From Bradyrhizobium diazoefficiens (GTDB taxonomy: Bacteria; Pseudomonadota; Alphaproteobacteria; Rhizobiales; Xanthobacteraceae): 64,000 nt of DNA. The stretch covers positions 3,782,001 to 3,846,000 of the forward strand of contig NZ_CP067101.1 in NCBI RefSeq assembly GCF_016616425.1. The letters are read 5' to 3'. The position numbers and the translations under genes are program-made. The notes under the pieces are model-generated. The model ran no database searches. It was not told the DNA's origin and saw only the letters and a list, made by a program, of their open reading frames with translations. Below, piece by piece: positions 26,303-35,738 of the stretch (the stretch's first letter is position 1; every line of letters begins with the position of its first letter).

Positions 26303-26950
26303 TTAGCGAACGTTCGCCAGACGCATGTCGAGATAGGCCGTGATGGTTTCCATCAGCGGCTCGAGCTTGGCGTCGAAGAAGTGATTGGCGCCGGGGATCA
26401 CCTGCTGGTCGATCACGATGCCTTTCTGCGTCTTCAGCTTCTCGACCAGCGTGTTGACGTCCTTGGGCGGCACCACTGCGTCCTTTTCGCCGTGCACGAT
26501 CAGGCCCGACGACGGGCAGGGTGCGAGGAACGAGAAGTCGTAGAGATTGGCCGGCGGCGCGATCGAGATGAAGCCTTCAACCTCGGGGCGGCGCATCAGG
26601 AGCTGCATGCCGATCCAGGCGCCGAAGGAGAAGCCGGCGACCCAGCAGGCGCGCGCTTCGGGATTGATGGTCTGTGCCCAGTCGAGCGCGGCGGCGGCAT
26701 CCGACAATTCGCCGGTGCCATGGTCGAACGAGCCCTGGCTGCGGCCGACGCCGCGGAAGTTGAAGCGCAGCACCGAGAAGCCGCGATGCGCGAAGGCGTA
26801 GTAGCACTGGTACACGATCTGGTGGTTCATCGTGCCGTGAAACTGCGGATGCGGGTGCAGGATCATCGCGATCGGCGCGTTCTTCTGCTTGGCCGGGTGA
26901 TAGCGGCCCTCGAGGCGGCCGGCAGGGCCGGTGAAAATAACTTCAGGCAT
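26303..26950 (-). CDS. Alpha/beta hydrolase
   Basis: Serine hydrolase of the small bacterial alpha/beta type (about 215 residues), substrate unknown. The oxyanion region HPHPQFHGTMNHQIV is present, the nucleophile is Ser108 in AGFSFGAW, the acid is Asp157 in HGEKDAVVPP and the base is His190 in GANHFF, so the triad is complete. The long HPHP.FGG.M.N signature identifies the family often annotated as hydrolase of the dienelactone hydrolase-related group. From memory, orthologues commonly sit next to a cysteine desulfurase and suf genes in Bradyrhizobium. Here they are separated by a LytTR gene and a dead acyltransferase. Confidence 0.92.
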   Translation of the reverse strand: MPEVIFTGPAGRLEGRYHPAKQKNAPIAMILHPHPQFHGTMNHQIVYQCYYAFAHRGFSVLRFNFRGVGRSQGSFDHGTGELSDAAAALDWAQTINPEARACWVAGFSFGAWIGMQLLMRRPEVEGFISIAPPANLYDFSFLAPCPSSGLIVHGEKDAVVPPKDVNTLVEKLKTQKGIVIDQQVIPGANHFFDAKLEPLMETITAYLDMRLANVR

Positions 26951-27291
26951 GGATGATCTCTGATTGAGTCCCTTGGAGGTGATCCCTGCGCAATCAACCG
27001 ATTGTCACTCCATCAGCATTGCCGCCGACGAGAGTACGAATGAAGGGTGGAAAGGCGCGCCCTCGGATGATGCGCGAGTGGCGCGCAGGTGAACTGACGC
27101 GCGCCTTCTAGCACGAGGCAAGGGTCAGAAAGCAAGCTTCTTCGACATCTCTCAATGGGCTCAAGAGCTTAGCCCGTCACCGCAGCGTCATGCTTGCCTG
27201 CCGCAGGTGACGGGGACGCTGGCCTGGATCCGACCGGGCGACGGCAGAGGCCCGGCTGCTCTGCCGTAGCGCACCGCTCAACCGATTGGAA
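26951..27291. other. 341-bp gene-free stretch
   Basis: Lies between the start of the alpha/beta hydrolase gene and the end of the LytTR gene, both on the reverse strand. It must hold the hydrolase promoter. No convincing coding frame or perfect long inverted repeat is seen. Confidence 0.4.
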
Positions 27292-28284
27292 TCACGACTG
27301 TTTATGGATCGTCGGCCGATCGGCGGGCGCGATTCCCGCCGGAGCGGTTCGGCTTCCGAGCGCGGCGACCGCCGGCCGGTAACGCCGGCTGCCCCCGAGC
27401 GTCTGCCCGTTGTCGAAGGCGAGCTCGAAATCTCCGGAAGCTTTGAGCTCCACGCCGTGCACCCTGTCGAGATTGGCAAGCTTGGTCCGATGAACGCGAA
27501 CGATGGAAAAGCGCGCCAGCTCGCTTTCCGCCGCGGCCAGCGTGCCTCGGATCAGGTGCTGGGTGCCGTCGGCGAGGCTGTATTCGATGTAGTTGCCGGC
27601 GGAAGCGACCCAGAGGATGTCGCGCGGCACCACGCGAATCCGGCTCGTACCGTCGCGCAGCCAGATCAAATCGGGAGACGAGGGCTGTTGGGGGGCGGGT
27701 GGCGCAGACGGAGCAACTGCAGTCGTCTTCAGCTCTCGCCGGCTTTCGAGCAGCCAGAGCGTGCCGGCGATCAGGACGACGGCCACGGCATCCTTGCGGA
27801 ATTCGTACAGGACCGTCGCGAGCGAGAAACGGAAGTCGTAGGCGCTTCCGGCGAGCCAGAGCGCGAGCTTGCGGATCCAGACCATGCCCGTGATGTGGAG
27901 GGCGGAGAAGCCGAGCAGGGCGATCGCCCCGATTGCTGCCCGCGCGACGAGGCCGGGTGTCCGGCGCATGCGGCGGACCGCCAGCACCAGGATCGGCAGC
28001 AGCAGCAGGATGACTGCGATGCTCGACATCTCCCAGAACAGCCGCCGGCCGACGTCGTAGCTGCCGCCGCGCCAGGCGGCATCCTGAGCCCCCGAAAACG
28101 CATTGACGATTCCGATCGCGAGCGCGACCGCCGCAATCGCAGCGAATATCGTCCGGTCGCCGCCGCTGGTCCCAACAGGCCCGCGACTCGTCCCAGCGGC
28201 CGGCGGCTCATCCTCTCGCGTCCGATTCTGATCCCAAACCGGTTCGACGCGCTCCGCCAGCGGGGCATTTTCGGTGTCAGCCAT
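27292..28284 (-). CDS. Membrane-anchored LytTR transcriptional regulator
   Basis: Predicted DNA-binding regulator tethered to the inner membrane. The 330-residue protein has a hydrophilic N-terminus, four predicted helices (about 48-66, 85-104, 117-137, 160-178) and a C-terminal LytTR domain (about 205-315) with IRVVPRDILWVASAGNYIEY and the RVHRTKLANLDRV signature, so DNA binding is expected. There is no receiver or kinase domain, so the signal must come through the membrane part. It starts 44 bp from the divergent acyltransferase relic; LytTR genes paired with acyltransferase-3 genes are familiar in rhizobia, so its former target may be that gene. Confidence 0.88.
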   Translation of the reverse strand: MADTENAPLAERVEPVWDQNRTREDEPPAAGTSRGPVGTSGGDRTIFAAIAAVALAIGIVNAFSGAQDAAWRGGSYDVGRRLFWEMSSIAVILLLLPILVLAVRRMRRTPGLVARAAIGAIALLGFSALHITGMVWIRKLALWLAGSAYDFRFSLATVLYEFRKDAVAVVLIAGTLWLLESRRELKTTAVAPSAPPAPQQPSSPDLIWLRDGTSRIRVVPRDILWVASAGNYIEYSLADGTQHLIRGTLAAAESELARFSIVRVHRTKLANLDRVHGVELKASGDFELAFDNGQTLGGSRRYRPAVAALGSRTAPAGIAPADRPTIHKQS

Positions 28285-28328
28285 GGCCTGAAAACCGCGT
28301 TTGTCGTCCTGTCAAGGAGCAGACAACC

Positions 28329-28730
28329 ATGACAACACCACAGCAACTCCAAAGCTCGGAACGGCGTATCGACCTGGACTGGGTGCGGATTTTAGCCTTC
28401 GGCCTGCTGATCTTCTACCACGTCGGCATGCTCTACGTGTCCTGGGGATTTCACATCAAGAGCGTGCACCGCCTGACCTGGCTGGAACCCCTGATGCTGT
28501 TCCTCAACCCCTGGCGGCTGTCGCTGCTGTTTCTGGTGTCGGGGGTCGCCACCCGCTTCATGCTCGGCTGGAATCGAAGCCTCCATTGTCATCGTGGGGA
28601 CCGCGCTCATATGTGTGGTTGTGTGGTCACCTACGAAGCCGTCTGGCGCATCGCCTGGCTGCGGACGCTATTCGGATTGCGGGCGGCGCCACGAACTGTT
28701 GCCAGGATGGAGCAGCATCAGCCGGCCTGA
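28329..28730 (+). pseudogene. Acyltransferase-3 family gene with large internal deletion
   Basis: The first about 82 residues (RRIDLDWVRILAFGLLIFYH, then SLLFLVSGVATRFMLG) are a textbook acyltransferase_3 N-terminus, with the conserved active-site His of the H.G motif. After the codon near 28575 the sequence jumps to what is normally the family's C-terminal helix: SIVIVGTALICVVV in one frame (28591-28632) and TYEAVWRIAWLRTLFGLR in another, so a frameshift sits near 28620. The family is about 370-390 residues; roughly 230 central residues are gone. The remaining 133-residue frame cannot be functional. The LytTR regulator gene is divergent. Confidence 0.85.
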
Positions 28731-28778
28731 TGCGCGCCGTCCGATTGGCCCGGTGGCAAAAGGTGCTAAGAGGGCAAG

Positions 28779-29936
28779 ATGCCGACCCGTGTCTATCTCG
28801 ACTGGAACGCGACTACGCCGCTGCGCCCGGAGGCGCGGGCGGCGATGGTTGCGGCCTTCGAGCTGATCGGCAATCCGTCGTCGGTCCATGCCGAGGGACG
28901 CGAGGCGCGACGACTGGTCGAGGAGGCCCGCGCCGTGCTTGCCACGGCAGTCGGAGCGCTGCCGCGGAACGTCGTCTTCACCTCGGCCGGAACCGAGGCC
29001 AATGCGCTGGCGCTGTCGCCGGGTTTGCGGGGGCCGTCCGGCGGACCCGTTGAGCGGCTGCTGGTCTCGTCGATTGAGCACGCTTCGGTGCTGGCAGGCG
29101 GCCGGTTCCCGGGAGCCACGATCGGTCTGATTCAGGTCACGCGCGCCGGCGTCGTGGACCTTGAGCATCTGAAGGCACAGCTCAAGGACGGCCCGCCGGC
29201 GCTGGTTTCCATCATGGCCGCCAATAACGAGACGGGAGCGCTCCAACCGGTCACGGAGGTCGCACGAATGGTCCACGAGGCTGGGGGCCTCCTGCACGTC
29301 GATGCGATCCAGGCGCTGGGTAAAATCCCGTTCGACATCAAGGCTGTGGGCGCCGACCTTGCGACTTTTTCTGCACACAAGATCGGCGGCCCCAAAGGGG
29401 TCGGCGCCCTCGTCACGGCCGAGGGAATCGCCGGATTGGAGCCGGTGTTGCGAGGCGGGGGGCAGGAGCTCAACCGCCGCGCCGGAACCGAGAATGTCAC
29501 TGGCATTGCCGGCTTTGGCACGGCCGTGAAGGCCGCGCTTCAGGCTCTGCCGCAAGATGCGGAGCAGATGGTAACCCTCAGGATTCACTTGGAAAACGGC
29601 ATTCGAGCGATTGCGGGCGCAACGGTCTTCTCAGACGAGGTCGAGCGGCTGCCAAATACCGTGCTGTTCACTGCGCCCGGGCTCAAGGCCGAGACCGCCG
29701 TGATCGGCTTCGATCTCGAAGGCGTTGCCGTATCTTCCGGTTCAGCCTGTTCTTCGGGCAAGGTCCAGCCATCCCATGTGCTCTCAGCGATGGGGTTCGG
29801 CCCCGCCGTGGCCCAGGGAGCGGTGCGTCTCAGTCTGGGCTGGTCCACGGAACCGGAGGACATCAATAGGGCGTTAGAGGCTTGGCGAAAGCTCGGTAAT
29901 ACCCTACTTAGAGAAGAGGGACGAAACACGGCTTGA
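28779..29936 (+). CDS. Cysteine desulfurase, group I (NifS/IscS-like)
   Basis: PLP enzyme that takes sulfur from cysteine as a persulfide for Fe-S clusters or thio-modification. The 385-residue product begins MPTRVYLDWNATTPL, the group I opening. The PLP lysine is in FSAHKIGGPKGVGAL. The catalytic Cys lies in the long mobile loop SSGSACSSGKVQPSHVLSAM, the IscS/NifS type, not the short SufS type. It also has HVDAIQALGK and NNETGALQPV for PLP contacts. It lies about 95 bp before sufB on the same strand, so it can feed the SUF operon, which also has its own group II enzyme (sufS). Confidence 0.95.
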   Translation: MPTRVYLDWNATTPLRPEARAAMVAAFELIGNPSSVHAEGREARRLVEEARAVLATAVGALPRNVVFTSAGTEANALALSPGLRGPSGGPVERLLVSSIEHASVLAGGRFPGATIGLIQVTRAGVVDLEHLKAQLKDGPPALVSIMAANNETGALQPVTEVARMVHEAGGLLHVDAIQALGKIPFDIKAVGADLATFSAHKIGGPKGVGALVTAEGIAGLEPVLRGGGQELNRRAGTENVTGIAGFGTAVKAALQALPQDAEQMVTLRIHLENGIRAIAGATVFSDEVERLPNTVLFTAPGLKAETAVIGFDLEGVAVSSGSACSSGKVQPSHVLSAMGFGPAVAQGAVRLSLGWSTEPEDINRALEAWRKLGNTLLREEGRNTA

Positions 29937-29977
29937 ATGGTTCTAAGCGCGTGCTTTCGGCCAAGAAACATCGTAAT

Positions 29978-29989
29978 ACTCGTCCGAGT
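29978..29989. promoter_or_regulatory. Candidate operator ahead of sufB
   Basis: A short palindrome ACTCG-TC-CGAGT lies 42 bases before the sufB start. SUF operons of alphaproteobacteria are usually controlled by iron or Fe-S regulators (IscR, Irr, RirA), but this does not match an Irr/RirA box and no regulator gene is present, so it is only a candidate. Confidence 0.35.
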
Positions 29990-30030
29990 TTGATCCACCG
30001 CGGTCCTTGAAACCGCGAGCGGAGGATAGA

Positions 30031-31527
30031 ATGCCAGCCGTGCAAGAGACGGTCGAGCGCGTGAAGCGCATCGACGTCGATCAGTATCGTTATGGGTTTG
30101 AAACCCTGATCGAGTCCGACAAGGCCCCCAAGGGGCTGTCGGAAGAGACCGTCAAGTTCATTTCGCAGAAGAAGAATGAGCCCGCCTGGATGCTCCAGTG
30201 GCGGCTGGAAGCCTATCGGCGCTGGCTGACCATGGCCGAGCCGACCTGGGCGCGCGTCGACTATCCCAAGATCGATTTCCAGGATCTCTACTACTACGCG
30301 GCGCCGAAGCCGAAGAAGACGATCACCTCGCTCGACGAGATCGATCCGGAGATCCTGAAGACCTACGAGAAGCTCGGCATCCCCTTGCGGGAAGTCGCCA
30401 TGCTCGAAGGCGTCGAGCCCAAGGTCGGTGAGGAAGACCCTGCCCGGCGCAAGATCGCGGTCGACGCGGTCTTCGACTCGGTCTCGGTTGCGACCACGTT
30501 CAAGGCGGAGCTGAAGAAAGCCGGCGTGATCTTCATGCCGATCTCGGAAGCGATCCGCGAGCATCCCGAACTGGTGCAGAAGTATCTGGGCTCGGTGGTG
30601 CCGACCTCGGATAATTTCTACGCGACGCTGAATTCGGCGGTGTTTTCGGACGGCTCGTTCGTCTATGTGCCGCCGGGCGTGCGTTGCCCGATGGAACTGT
30701 CGACCTATTTCCGCATCAACGAGCGCAACACCGGCCAGTTCGAGCGCACGCTGATCATCGCCGACAAGGGTTCCTACGTCTCCTATCTCGAGGGCTGTAC
30801 CGCGCCGCAGCGCGACGAGAACCAGCTGCACGCCGCCGTGGTCGAGCTCGTCGCGCATGACGATGCCGAGATCAAATATTCGACGGTGCAGAACTGGTAT
30901 CCCGGCAATTCCGAAGGCAAGGGCGGCATCTACAATTTCGTCACCAAGCGCGGCGACTGTCGCGGCAACAACTCCAAGATCTCCTGGACCCAGGTCGAGA
31001 CGGGTTCGGCGATTACCTGGAAATATCCGAGCTGCATTCTCCGCGGCGACAATTCCCGTGGTGAATTCTATTCGATCGCGATCTCGAACGGTTTTCAGCA
31101 GGTCGATAGCGGCACCAAGATGATCCATCTCGGCAAGAACACGTCGAGCCGCATCATCTCGAAGGGAATCGCCGCCGGCAAGTCGCAGAACACCTATCGC
31201 GGTCTTGTCACTGCGCACCGGAAGGCGACCGGCGCGCGCAACTTCACCGCCTGCGATTCCCTGCTGATCGGCGACAAATGCGGTGCGCACACCGTGCCGT
31301 ACATCGAGGCCAAGAACTCGTCGGCGACGTTCGAGCACGAGGCGACGACCTCTAAGATCTCCGAGGATGTGCTGTTCTACTGCGTCCAGCGCGGGCTTTC
31401 GCAGGAAGAGGCGGTCGGCCTCGTCGTCAACGGCTTCGTCAAGGACGTGCTGCAGCAGCTGCCGATGGAATTTGCGGTGGAAGCGCAGAAGCTGATCTCG
31501 ATCTCGCTTGAAGGGTCGGTCGGCTAA
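30031..31527 (+). CDS. sufB: SufB Fe-S scaffold subunit
   Basis: Scaffold on which, with SufC and SufD, Fe-S clusters are built. The start at 30031 ([15 protein letters not shown]) is chosen because GGAGGATAGA precedes it; the frame is open further upstream. The 498-residue product shows the SufB core: [20 protein letters not shown], the persulfide-accepting region [20 protein letters not shown] (Cys), and the C-terminal [13 protein letters not shown] and [18 protein letters not shown] segments, a right-handed beta-helix. It is the second gene of the cluster and is followed by sufC after 61 bp. Confidence 0.97.
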   Translation: MPAVQETVERVKRIDVDQYRYGFETLIESDKAPKGLSEETVKFISQKKNEPAWMLQWRLEAYRRWLTMAEPTWARVDYPKIDFQDLYYYAAPKPKKTITSLDEIDPEILKTYEKLGIPLREVAMLEGVEPKVGEEDPARRKIAVDAVFDSVSVATTFKAELKKAGVIFMPISEAIREHPELVQKYLGSVVPTSDNFYATLNSAVFSDGSFVYVPPGVRCPMELSTYFRINERNTGQFERTLIIADKGSYVSYLEGCTAPQRDENQLHAAVVELVAHDDAEIKYSTVQNWYPGNSEGKGGIYNFVTKRGDCRGNNSKISWTQVETGSAITWKYPSCILRGDNSRGEFYSIAISNGFQQVDSGTKMIHLGKNTSSRIISKGIAAGKSQNTYRGLVTAHRKATGARNFTACDSLLIGDKCGAHTVPYIEAKNSSATFEHEATTSKISEDVLFYCVQRGLSQEEAVGLVVNGFVKDVLQQLPMEFAVEAQKLISISLEGSVG

Positions 31528-31588
31528 CACCGACCCTCGCGGTGCGCTGCGGCGCTCCATGCATCATTTGAATGGACTGGACACCAAA

Positions 31589-32341
31589 ATGGCTTTGCTT
31601 GAAGTGAAAGACCTCAAGGTTCGTGTCGAGGAGCGTGAGATCCTCCACGGCCTGACGCTGACCGTGAACGAGGGCGAGGTGCACGCGATCATGGGGCCGA
31701 ACGGCTCCGGCAAGTCGACGCTCTCCCATGTCATCGCCGGCAAGCCCGGCTACGAGGTCACCGACGGTCAGATCCTGTTCAGGGGCGAGGACCTCCTGGA
31801 GATGTCGCCGGATATGCGTGCCGCCAAGGGTGTGTTCCTGGCGTTCCAGTATCCGGTCGAGATTCCCGGCGTCGCCACCATGAATTTCCTGCGCACGGCG
31901 CTGAATGCGCAACGCAAGGCGCGCGGCGAGGACGAATATTCGACCCCGGACTTCCTCAAGAAGGTCCGCGAGGTCTCGAAATCGCTGAACATCCCGCAGG
32001 ACATGCTCAAGCGCGGCGTCAATGTCGGCTTCTCCGGCGGCGAGAAGAAGCGCAACGAGGTGCTGCAGATGGCGCTGTTCGAGCCGAGCCTGTGCATCCT
32101 CGACGAGATGGATTCGGGCCTCGACATCGATGCGCTGCGCATCGCAGCCGACGGCGTCAACGCGCTGCGCTCGCCGAAACGTTCGATGGTCGTCATCACC
32201 CACTATCAGCGGCTGCTGAACTACATCGTGCCCGATTTCGTGCACGTGATGTCGAAGGGCCGTGTCGTGAAAAGCGGCGACAAGGAGCTGGCGCTGGAGC
32301 TGGAAGCGTCCGGCTACACGCAGTTCGAGGATGCCGCGTAA
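31589..32341 (+). CDS. sufC: SufC Fe-S assembly ATPase
   Basis: ABC-type ATPase driving SufBCD cluster assembly; soluble and not a transporter. Start ATG 31589 (MALLEVKDL) gives the family length of 250 residues; upstream in-frame ATG 31559 would add ten residues. Walker A is MGPNGSGKSTLS, the Q-loop AFQYPVEIPG, the signature FSGGEKKRNE, Walker B CILDEMDSGLD, and the H-loop VITHYQ. It lies between sufB and sufD, 12 bp before sufD. Confidence 0.97.
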   Translation: MALLEVKDLKVRVEEREILHGLTLTVNEGEVHAIMGPNGSGKSTLSHVIAGKPGYEVTDGQILFRGEDLLEMSPDMRAAKGVFLAFQYPVEIPGVATMNFLRTALNAQRKARGEDEYSTPDFLKKVREVSKSLNIPQDMLKRGVNVGFSGGEKKRNEVLQMALFEPSLCILDEMDSGLDIDALRIAADGVNALRSPKRSMVVITHYQRLLNYIVPDFVHVMSKGRVVKSGDKELALELEASGYTQFEDAA

Positions 32342-32353
32342 GGATTGTTTGCG

Positions 32354-33658
32354 ATGAACGTTGCTGTGGCAAAGACCGGAAAGGGCCGCGCGGTGAGCGA
32401 TCTCTTCACCAGCGCCGAGGCTCGGCTGCCGGGTTCGTCCGCGGTCACCGCAGTGCGCCGCGAGGCGTTCGAGACGTACGAGCGTCTCAGCCTGCCGCAC
32501 CGCCGGATCGAGGAATGGAAATACACTGACCTGCGCGCGCTGGTCGGCGAGGTGCTGCCGCTGGCAGCCAGCCCCGATGCGGCCGCGTTGAAGCGCGCTG
32601 CGGACGCGGTGAAGGTGCACGCGATCGACGGCGCCCGCAAGCTGGTGCTGGTCGATGGCGTGTTCGCCGCCGATCTGTCCGACGTGAAGGCGCTTGTCGC
32701 CGACGCAGGTTTCAAGACTCTGCGTGAGACGCTGGACAAGGGCGCCGGTCTGCCGAAGACCGCATCCACCGATGCGGTGATCGCACTGAACGCGGCGATG
32801 GCAACCGACGGCGTCGTGTTGTCGATCGCAGACGGTATCCAGCTGTCCGCGCCGATCCAGATCATCCACATCGCGACTGCCGCGTCGGCGTCGGCGTTCA
32901 CCCGGTCGCAGGTCGCGGTCGGGAAGGCCGCCCGTGCCACCATCGTTGAGACCTTTGTCGCGGCCGGTGCCAATGCCTACCAGATCAATGACGCCGTCCT
33001 CGTCTCGGTCGGAGACGACGCCGACGTCGCCCACATCCGCCTCATGGACGATGCGCCGGATGCAGTGAACATCACCTCGCAGTTCGTCACCATCGGCGCC
33101 AATGTGAAGTTCAACTTGTTCAACATGACCACTGGCGCTGCGGTGAGCCGTCTCCAGGGCTTCGTCACGTTGGCGGGCGAGGGGAGCGAGCTCTCCATCA
33201 ACGGCGTGAACCTGTTGCAGAAGACCGAGCATGGCGACACCACGCTGGTTGTCGACCACGCCGTGCCGAACTGCGTCAGCCGCGAGACCTTTCGCGCGGT
33301 GATCGACGATCGCGGCCACTCGGTGTTCCAGGGCCGCATCATCGTCCGTCCCGACGCGCAGAAGACCGACGGCAAGATGATGACGCGAGCGCTGCTGCTC
33401 TCGGACCAAGCCGAGGCTGACAACAAGCCCGAACTCGAGATATTTGCCGATGACGTCTCGTGTGGCCACGGTGCCACCGCCGGCGCGCTCGATGACAGCC
33501 TGCTGTTCTATCTGAAGGCGCGCGGCCTGCCCGAGAAGCAGGCCCAGGCGCTGCTGATCCAGGCGTTTGTGGGCGAAGCGATCGAGCAGATCGCCGATGA
33601 CGGCCTGCGCGAGCACGTGATCGGTATCGCCGAGCGCTGGCTGGAGCGGCGGTCATGA
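32354..33658 (+). CDS. sufD: SufD Fe-S assembly subunit
   Basis: Partner of SufB in the SufBC2D scaffold. The start at ATG 32354 (MNVAVAKTGKG) has AAGGA nearby; the frame opens slightly earlier at a TTG. The 434-residue protein shows the SufD signature IEEWKYTDLRALV near residue 55, the beta-helix core, and the late SVFQGRIIVRPDAQKTDGKM, CGHGATAGALDDSLLFYL and LIQAFVGEAIEQI motifs. The His in GHGATAG is the residue known in SufD to matter for iron acquisition. It overlaps sufS by 4 bp (ATGA), so the two are translationally coupled. Confidence 0.97.
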   Translation: MNVAVAKTGKGRAVSDLFTSAEARLPGSSAVTAVRREAFETYERLSLPHRRIEEWKYTDLRALVGEVLPLAASPDAAALKRAADAVKVHAIDGARKLVLVDGVFAADLSDVKALVADAGFKTLRETLDKGAGLPKTASTDAVIALNAAMATDGVVLSIADGIQLSAPIQIIHIATAASASAFTRSQVAVGKAARATIVETFVAAGANAYQINDAVLVSVGDDADVAHIRLMDDAPDAVNITSQFVTIGANVKFNLFNMTTGAAVSRLQGFVTLAGEGSELSINGVNLLQKTEHGDTTLVVDHAVPNCVSRETFRAVIDDRGHSVFQGRIIVRPDAQKTDGKMMTRALLLSDQAEADNKPELEIFADDVSCGHGATAGALDDSLLFYLKARGLPEKQAQALLIQAFVGEAIEQIADDGLREHVIGIAERWLERRS

Positions 33659-34902
33659 GCGCGCATCCGGCGGTCAAGAACGGCGCCTATGACATCGCGC
33701 GCGTGCGCCAGGATTTTCCGGCGCTCGCCATGCAGGTCTACGGCAAGAAGCTGGTCTATCTCGACAACGCCGCCTCGGCGCAGAAGCCGAGCGCCGTGCT
33801 CGACCGCATGACGCAAGCCTATACGAGCGAATACGCCAACGTGCATCGCGGCCTGCATTACCTCGCCAATGCGGCGACGGAGGCCTATGAGGGTGCGCGG
33901 GCAAAAGTCGCGCAGTTCGTCAACGCCCGGAGGACAGAAGAGATCATCTTCACCCGGAACGTCACCGAGGCCATCAACCTCGTGGCGTCGTCCTGGGGCG
34001 AGCCGAACATCAAGCAGGGCGACGAGATCGTCCTCTCGATCATGGAGCACCATTCCAACATCGTGCCCTGGCATTTCCTCAGGGAACGCCATGGTGCGGT
34101 GATCAAATGGGCGCCCGTCGATGACGAAGGCAATTTCCTGATCGACGAGTTCGAGAAGCTGCTGACGCCGAAGACCAAGCTTGTCGCCATCACCCAGATG
34201 TCGAACGCACTCGGAACGTTCGTTCCGATCAAGGAGGTCGTGCGGCTGGCTCACGATCGCGGCATTCCCGTGCTGGTCGATGGTGCGCAGGGCGCGGTGC
34301 ATCTGCCTGTCGACGTGCAGGATCTCGACTGCGATTTCTACGCTTTCACCGGGCATAAGATCTATGGCCCGACCGGCATCGGCGCGCTCTATGCCAAGCA
34401 TGAGCACCTTGTCGCGATGCGGCCCTTCAACGGCGGCGGCGAGATGATCCGCGAGGTTGCGAAGGACTGGGTCACCTATGGCGACCCGCCGCACAAATTC
34501 GAAGCGGGCACCCCGCCCATCGTCGAAGCGATCGGCCTCGGTGCCGCCATCGACTACGTCAATTCGATCGGCAAGGAACGCATCGCTGCGCATGAGCGCG
34601 ATCTCGTCACCTACGCCCAGGACCGGCTGCGCGAGATCAACGCGCTGCGGCTGATCGGCACGGCGCGGGGCAAGGGCCCGGTGATCTCCTTCGAGCTGAA
34701 GGGCGCGCACGCCCACGATGTCGCCACCGTGATCGACCGCCAGGGTATCGCGGTGCGTGCCGGCACCCATTGCGTGATGCCGCTTTTAGAGCGGTTCAAC
34801 GTGACGGCCACCTGCCGGGCCTCGTTCGGCATGTACAATACGCGGGAAGAGGTCGATCATCTTGCACAGGCGCTTTTGAAGGCGCGGGATTTGTTCGCAT
34901 GA
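33655..34902 (+). CDS. sufS: Cysteine desulfurase SufS, group II
   Basis: Group II PLP cysteine desulfurase supplying sulfur to SufBCD, normally stimulated by SufE or SufU. The 415-residue product shows RQDFPALAMQVYGKKLVYLD at the start and the PLP lysine in FTGHKIYGPTGIGALY. The catalytic Cys is in RAGTHCVMPLLERF on a short loop, which separates it from the group I enzyme at the front of the cluster. The ATG overlaps the sufD stop, and its own TGA overlaps the next ATG. No sufE gene lies in the window, so the sulfur acceptor must be elsewhere. Confidence 0.97.
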   Translation: MSAHPAVKNGAYDIARVRQDFPALAMQVYGKKLVYLDNAASAQKPSAVLDRMTQAYTSEYANVHRGLHYLANAATEAYEGARAKVAQFVNARRTEEIIFTRNVTEAINLVASSWGEPNIKQGDEIVLSIMEHHSNIVPWHFLRERHGAVIKWAPVDDEGNFLIDEFEKLLTPKTKLVAITQMSNALGTFVPIKEVVRLAHDRGIPVLVDGAQGAVHLPVDVQDLDCDFYAFTGHKIYGPTGIGALYAKHEHLVAMRPFNGGGEMIREVAKDWVTYGDPPHKFEAGTPPIVEAIGLGAAIDYVNSIGKERIAAHERDLVTYAQDRLREINALRLIGTARGKGPVISFELKGAHAHDVATVIDRQGIAVRAGTHCVMPLLERFNVTATCRASFGMYNTREEVDHLAQALLKARDLFA

Positions 34903-35270
34903 GTGACACAGCCGAAATCAAAGCCAATCCGATGGAGACCCATTCGGCGCTGCCGCCGGAGGAGACCGAGCGCTTGACCGCCGAGATCATCGCCGGGCTC
35001 AAGACCGTGTTCGATCCGGAAATCCCTGCCGACATCTACGAGCTCGGCCTGATCTACAAGGTCGAGATCAAGGACGACCGTTCGGTCGACGTCCAGATGA
35101 CGCTGACGACGCCGAACTGCCCGGCGGCCGGCGAGCTGCCGACCATGGTCGAGAACGCGGTCGCCAGCGTCCCCGGGATCGGCGTGGTCGACGTCAAGGT
35201 GGTCTGGGAGCCACCGTGGTCGCCCGAGCGCATGAGCGACGAGGCGCGCCTCGTCCTCAACATGTGGTGA
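34899..35270 (+). CDS. sufT: SUF-associated DUF59/MIP18 protein (SufT-like)
   Basis: Fe-S maturation factor of the MIP18/PaaD family, thought to help cluster transfer. The start ATG 34899 overlaps the sufS stop by four bases; the frame extends further upstream in sufS but this start gives 123 residues. Core: TAEIIAGLKTVFDPEIPADI, YELGLIYKVEI, and the Cys in MTLTTPNCPAAGELPTMVEN. The C-terminus VVWEPPWSPERMSDEARLVL is the family end. It lies between sufS and sufA as in other alphaproteobacterial suf operons. Confidence 0.95.
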   Translation: MSDTAEIKANPMETHSALPPEETERLTAEIIAGLKTVFDPEIPADIYELGLIYKVEIKDDRSVDVQMTLTTPNCPAAGELPTMVENAVASVPGIGVVDVKVVWEPPWSPERMSDEARLVLNMW

Positions 35271-35318
35271 CGCTGCTTCCAGGATTGAATTCGCTCCGTA
35301 ACGGACCACATAGGTAAT

Positions 35319-35717
35319 ATGACCCAGGCAACACCAGCTTCGACACCAAAGCCCCGGCGGCCGCGCCCGCAGGTGATGCGGCTGACGGATGCTGCTGCAC
35401 AGCGCATCACCGAGCTGACCCAGCGCGCGGATTCCGAGATCGTGGGTCTTCGCGTCGGCGTGAAGAATGGCGGCTGCGCCGGCCAGTCCTACACGGTCGA
35501 ATATGCCCATGACGTCCGCCCGACCGACGAGGTCGTCGAGGACAAGGGCGTCAAGATCCTGGTCGACCCCAAGGCCGTGCTGTTCCTGCTCGGCACCGAG
35601 ATGGACTACAAGGCCGACAAGATGCAGGCCCAGTTCGTCTTCAACAACCCCAACCAGATTTCAGCCTGCGGCTGTGGCGAGTCGGTCGAACTCAGGCCGG
35701 CCAAGATCGACGGGTAG
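35319..35717 (+). CDS. sufA: A-type Fe-S carrier (SufA/IscA-like)
   Basis: Carrier that takes clusters from SufBCD to target apoproteins. The 132-residue product has an N-terminal Pro/Arg-rich extension (TPKPRRPRPQVMRLTDAAAQ), then the core with the three conserved cysteines: GVKNGGCAGQSYTVEY, and SACGCGESVEL near the C-terminus. It is the last suf gene, 48 bp after sufT, and is followed by a palindromic repeat that may end the transcript. Confidence 0.96.
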   Translation: MTQATPASTPKPRRPRPQVMRLTDAAAQRITELTQRADSEIVGLRVGVKNGGCAGQSYTVEYAHDVRPTDEVVEDKGVKILVDPKAVLFLLGTEMDYKADKMQAQFVFNNPNQISACGCGESVELRPAKIDG

Positions 35718-35738
35718 TCTCGCTCCAACGCTTCCCGT

